The notes under the pieces were generated by a model. It was not told the origin of the DNA. It did no database searches and saw nothing but the letters and a program-made list of their open reading frames with translations. A stretch of DNA of 64,000 nt, taken from contig NC_134112.1 of NCBI RefSeq assembly GCF_040939455.1, positions 67,473,001-67,537,000 of the forward strand, given 5' to 3'. Source of the stretch: Microcebus murinus (taxonomy: Eukaryota > Chordata > Mammalia > Primates > Cheirogaleidae). Of this stretch, positions 61,311 to 64,000 are shown piece by piece (the stretch's first letter is position 1; each line of letters starts with the position of its first letter). A program made the translations under genes and the position numbers.

Positions 61311-62479
61311 AAAAAGAAAGAATGAGGCAGATCTGTACATCCTAATCGGGAGAGAAGGCCATGAAGAAGAAAGGCATTGGAGGAGGTGATGGAGAAAAAT
61401 AAGTAAAGCAGGACTCCTGTTTTGTTGTTTAGACAATGCTGTGTGTATGTGCTTATATGTGTGATATAAACATATGTGAAATATTCATATGTAAGGAATT
61501 ATACACATGCAGAAAAAAACTCTAGGAGAGAAGCATACAGTTGTTAACTGTGACAGTGCGTGGTTAAAGGGAGTAGTAGAGAGGAAGGATTTTTTAACTT
61601 CATATCCTCCTATAATTTGGGGCAGAAAAATCGCAAGGAATGAGCATTACTTTGGGAATCAAATACACAGAGACGATGTAAGAGGACCCCCAAAAGTCAC
61701 TCATCACAATGTCCCTACCCGTCTGCCTCTCCCAGACCTTTACATCTCCGAGCCTCTGCTATCCATCAGGTGCAGGGCCAGTGTCCAGCCGGTCAGTCGC
61801 CCCGTGTGTTTGCTCTCTGTGTTTGCTCAGCACTGGACCTTTGGGATGTCTTTGTGCTCTTCCCTTATATCCCTTGGGATAGGCCAAAGGATAATTATAA
61901 AATAGATGTTCAATATCTCCCCAATAGCAACTGGTATATGCTCATATGTAAAGATACTTACAATTTTAATTAAAAGCAGATACCAGCGTGGGACACAAAC
62001 AGTGCAAGTGGTGAGGCATGCCTTGCAGACTATTCCCAAAGATGGTGTTAGCTCATGATATAAGAAAGTGAAAACCACTCCTTCCTTTAGTCACATTTTA
62101 ACTTCTTCTTCATGGGTCAAAATCATAATTTTTCTGGATTATGGAGCCCTCCGGGTTCATGAAGGTGGGTTAGGTGTTTGGCTCTAGATTGATGCCACCC
62201 TACACCTGTGTTCATGTCACCTCTCTCTCTGTGCTGGCTGGCACTCCTCCGTTAGCAACCGTGGGCTCCACTTCTTTCCTCTTGCTCCTAAGCATGACTT
62301 CCCCAGCCCCTGTGCTCATTGCCACTCTGCCTGCTTGGCTGCACCTTCTTTCTCCTTCCTCTCTCTCCCAGGCTTCACCTGCACTTCTCCACGTGGGCGC
62401 CATCAGGCCAACCAGGGGAGTGCTGTGAGCTGACCTGTCACAGGTAGAGCTCTCCTGGAAGGAGGCAAGTCAGGTCTTT

Positions 62480-62950
62480 TCCCTTCTCAGCTCAGAATGC
62501 TCCAATGAGTCCCTATTTCACCCAGAGCAAAAGCCCAAACCCTTCCCAGATCTAAAGAGGCCCACACAACCTGGCCCCCACTAACTCGTTCTCTATGGCT
62601 CTCTCTCTTGCTCACTCTGATCCTGGCCTCCCTGCTGCCCATGTGCAAGCCAGGCATGCTCCCAGCGTGGGGCCTCTGCATTTGCTCTCCTACCTGGAGC
62701 TCTCTTCCCCTGGGTGCCACGGGACTCACGTTCGTCATTGCTTTCACATCTGCTCAAATGTAGGCCTTCCACAGCCAAACCTTCCCCAACTGGCCTACTC
62801 TCTACTGGGACCCACTCTTTCCCTCTTCTCTCTCCCTTCCCTACTTTGGTTTTCTTCCCAGCAGGATTTTCATCTCTTTCATGCACTGATGAATGCCCAG
62901 CACCTTGGTAAGTGTTGAGCAGACTGTAGGTGCACATTAAATAGCTCAGG
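62480..62950 (+). mobile_element. L2 LINE 3' segment
   Basis: The L2 order is recognisable: 'ccaatgagtccctatttcac', 'ggcccacacaacctggcccc', 'ctctgcatttgctctcctac', 'caaatgtaggccttccacag', then 'caccttggtaagtgttgagc'. Overlapping frames of 63-128 codons on both strands (for example 62593-62979 minus) arise from this repeat. Confidence 0.75.
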
Positions 62951-63913
62951 AGTGAATTTTTCATATCTCCTAGAATCATGAAATCTTCAGATGGGCTAAG
63001 CTATCTTTACCAGGACTTGGTCTCTGAGGTCTTTTTATTGTTTCTATGTTGCCAGTTATTACAGCCGGTTGAGAGATCTGATTGCTCAAGGATTACTCCT
63101 GTGCCAGGAAGCTGAAGGTGTGACATGGAAAAGTCCCTAGTGTTAAGGACCATGACAGTCAGTCACGCTAGGTCAGGGGCAAGTTGGAACATAGCAGGCC
63201 AAGAGTCTTTGGTCAGTCTACATGAGAACTTCTAGAAGTCTGTCCCACCTGCCCCAAATCTACCTCCAGGCTAGGCACCAAGGCCCATACGCTAATACTG
63301 GTGTCTCTGATAGATGAACCCCACACCTTCCCCCGCAGGAGCAGATCACCCAACTTCCCTAATAATAAGAGGCCTCAGTTTGGACAGTCATCAGAATGGA
63401 GCCCTCTTAGCACCTGCACCTTAAAAGAGAAGCCTGAGATTAGTGAGGGGTGAAACTCGAAGACTTAGACTAGCTGCCTACTCCCTTCTTTGTGCCCAGA
63501 CCTGACGGGAGGGTATTTTCCCTGGATGACTCTTCTACAGCCTGGGGTAGAGGCTGGGTCATCTGTGCAGACACGGCAGGTGGCATGGCAGGTGTCCTTC
63601 TCCCCCCATTCTGCATGGCTCTGCAGAGCAGTCCCTGGGCACAGTTGCAAGAAGGCATGAAGAGCTGAGTCAGGGCTCTCTTCAGGTCGTCCAGAGCCCT
63701 CTCAGCAAGACTCGTCAGCTGTGCTGGCAGGCCGTGGTGCTGCATCTGGCATTGTTATTCTGAGGTTTTATTTCTTGACTTCAAAAATGAGCATATTCTG
63801 AGATCGGTTAAACACCCTAAACCCTGTATCCAGATAACTGTAAGGAACTCAACACCGATGGCCCCTTTTCCTGTTTATTTTCTTAAAAAGTCCTGGCCTC
63901 TGAAAATTCTTTG

Positions 63914-63947
63914 TCCTCCCTCCCTCCCCCCCTCCTCTTTCTCTCTC

Positions 63948-64000
<53 letters not shown>
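63914..64000. repeat. Pyrimidine tract ending in (CT)n, cut by window edge
   Basis: CCTCCCT-type repeats pass into pure CT from about 63959 to the last base, at least twenty units. Its full length is not visible. Confidence 0.95.

Overview
The window is nuclear DNA from a strepsirrhine primate, most likely a Malagasy lemur. The main evidence is the SINEs. Five Alu-type elements carry the lemur-lineage signature, including the middle linker with the ATTAATTGGCCAACT core and the right-arm wording TGAGCTAGGCTGACGCC. Long introns, many MIR, L2, L1 and MaLR relics and sparse coding fit a mammalian genome. A compact element with TTAA target sites and perfect short inverted termini looks like a non-autonomous piggyBac. 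As I recall, young piggyBac elements among primates are best known from mouse lemur, so this hints at a cheirogaleid, but it is not proof.

Positions 1 to about 32,990 hold the 3' two thirds of one protein-coding gene on the plus strand, ZNF277. It is assembled from eight exons (13897-13988, 16211-16321, 18592-18724, 26121-26188, 27748-27844, 30133-30175, 31034-31208, 32622-32808). The reading frame and splice phases stay consistent throughout. Together they encode 301 residues with four C2H2-type zinc fingers and the natural C-terminus. The 5' exons, with the promoter, start codon and N-terminal finger, lie upstream of the window. The first 13.9 kb reads as intron. The 3' UTR is short and carries three AATAAA hexamers within 53 bases.

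The introns hold lemur SINEs that alternate in orientation (+ at 18169, - at 21841, + at 25256, - at 28478). Exon 18592-18724 sits inside one inverted pair, and exons 26121-26188 plus 27748-27844 sit inside another. The first pair is nearly identical in sequence, and the forward copy ends only 79 bases before its exon. This arrangement favours dsRNA formation, RNA editing and exon circularisation or skipping. The introns also hold the piggyBac-like MITE (19664-19999), a hAT MITE with a perfect 8-bp target duplication (29043-29252), MIR copies (one ending just before an acceptor), a Tigger-like relic and a (GATA)13 microsatellite.

From about 33 kb to the end I see no functional gene. This is intergenic DNA made of repeats: MaLR and other LTR fragments, L1 3' ends (one with a 20-bp target duplication), a decayed antisense ERVL pol segment (about 51.5-53.2 kb), hAT elements, MIR and L2 relics, one lemur SINE, one older Alu, and (CTTT)n, (CCAC/CCAT)n and (CT)n tracts. 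The short open frames here are chance frames or frames inside repeats.

I found no convincing undescribed multi-gene system. The strongest leads are the alternating SINE architecture around ZNF277 exons and the two recently mobile-looking DNA transposons.
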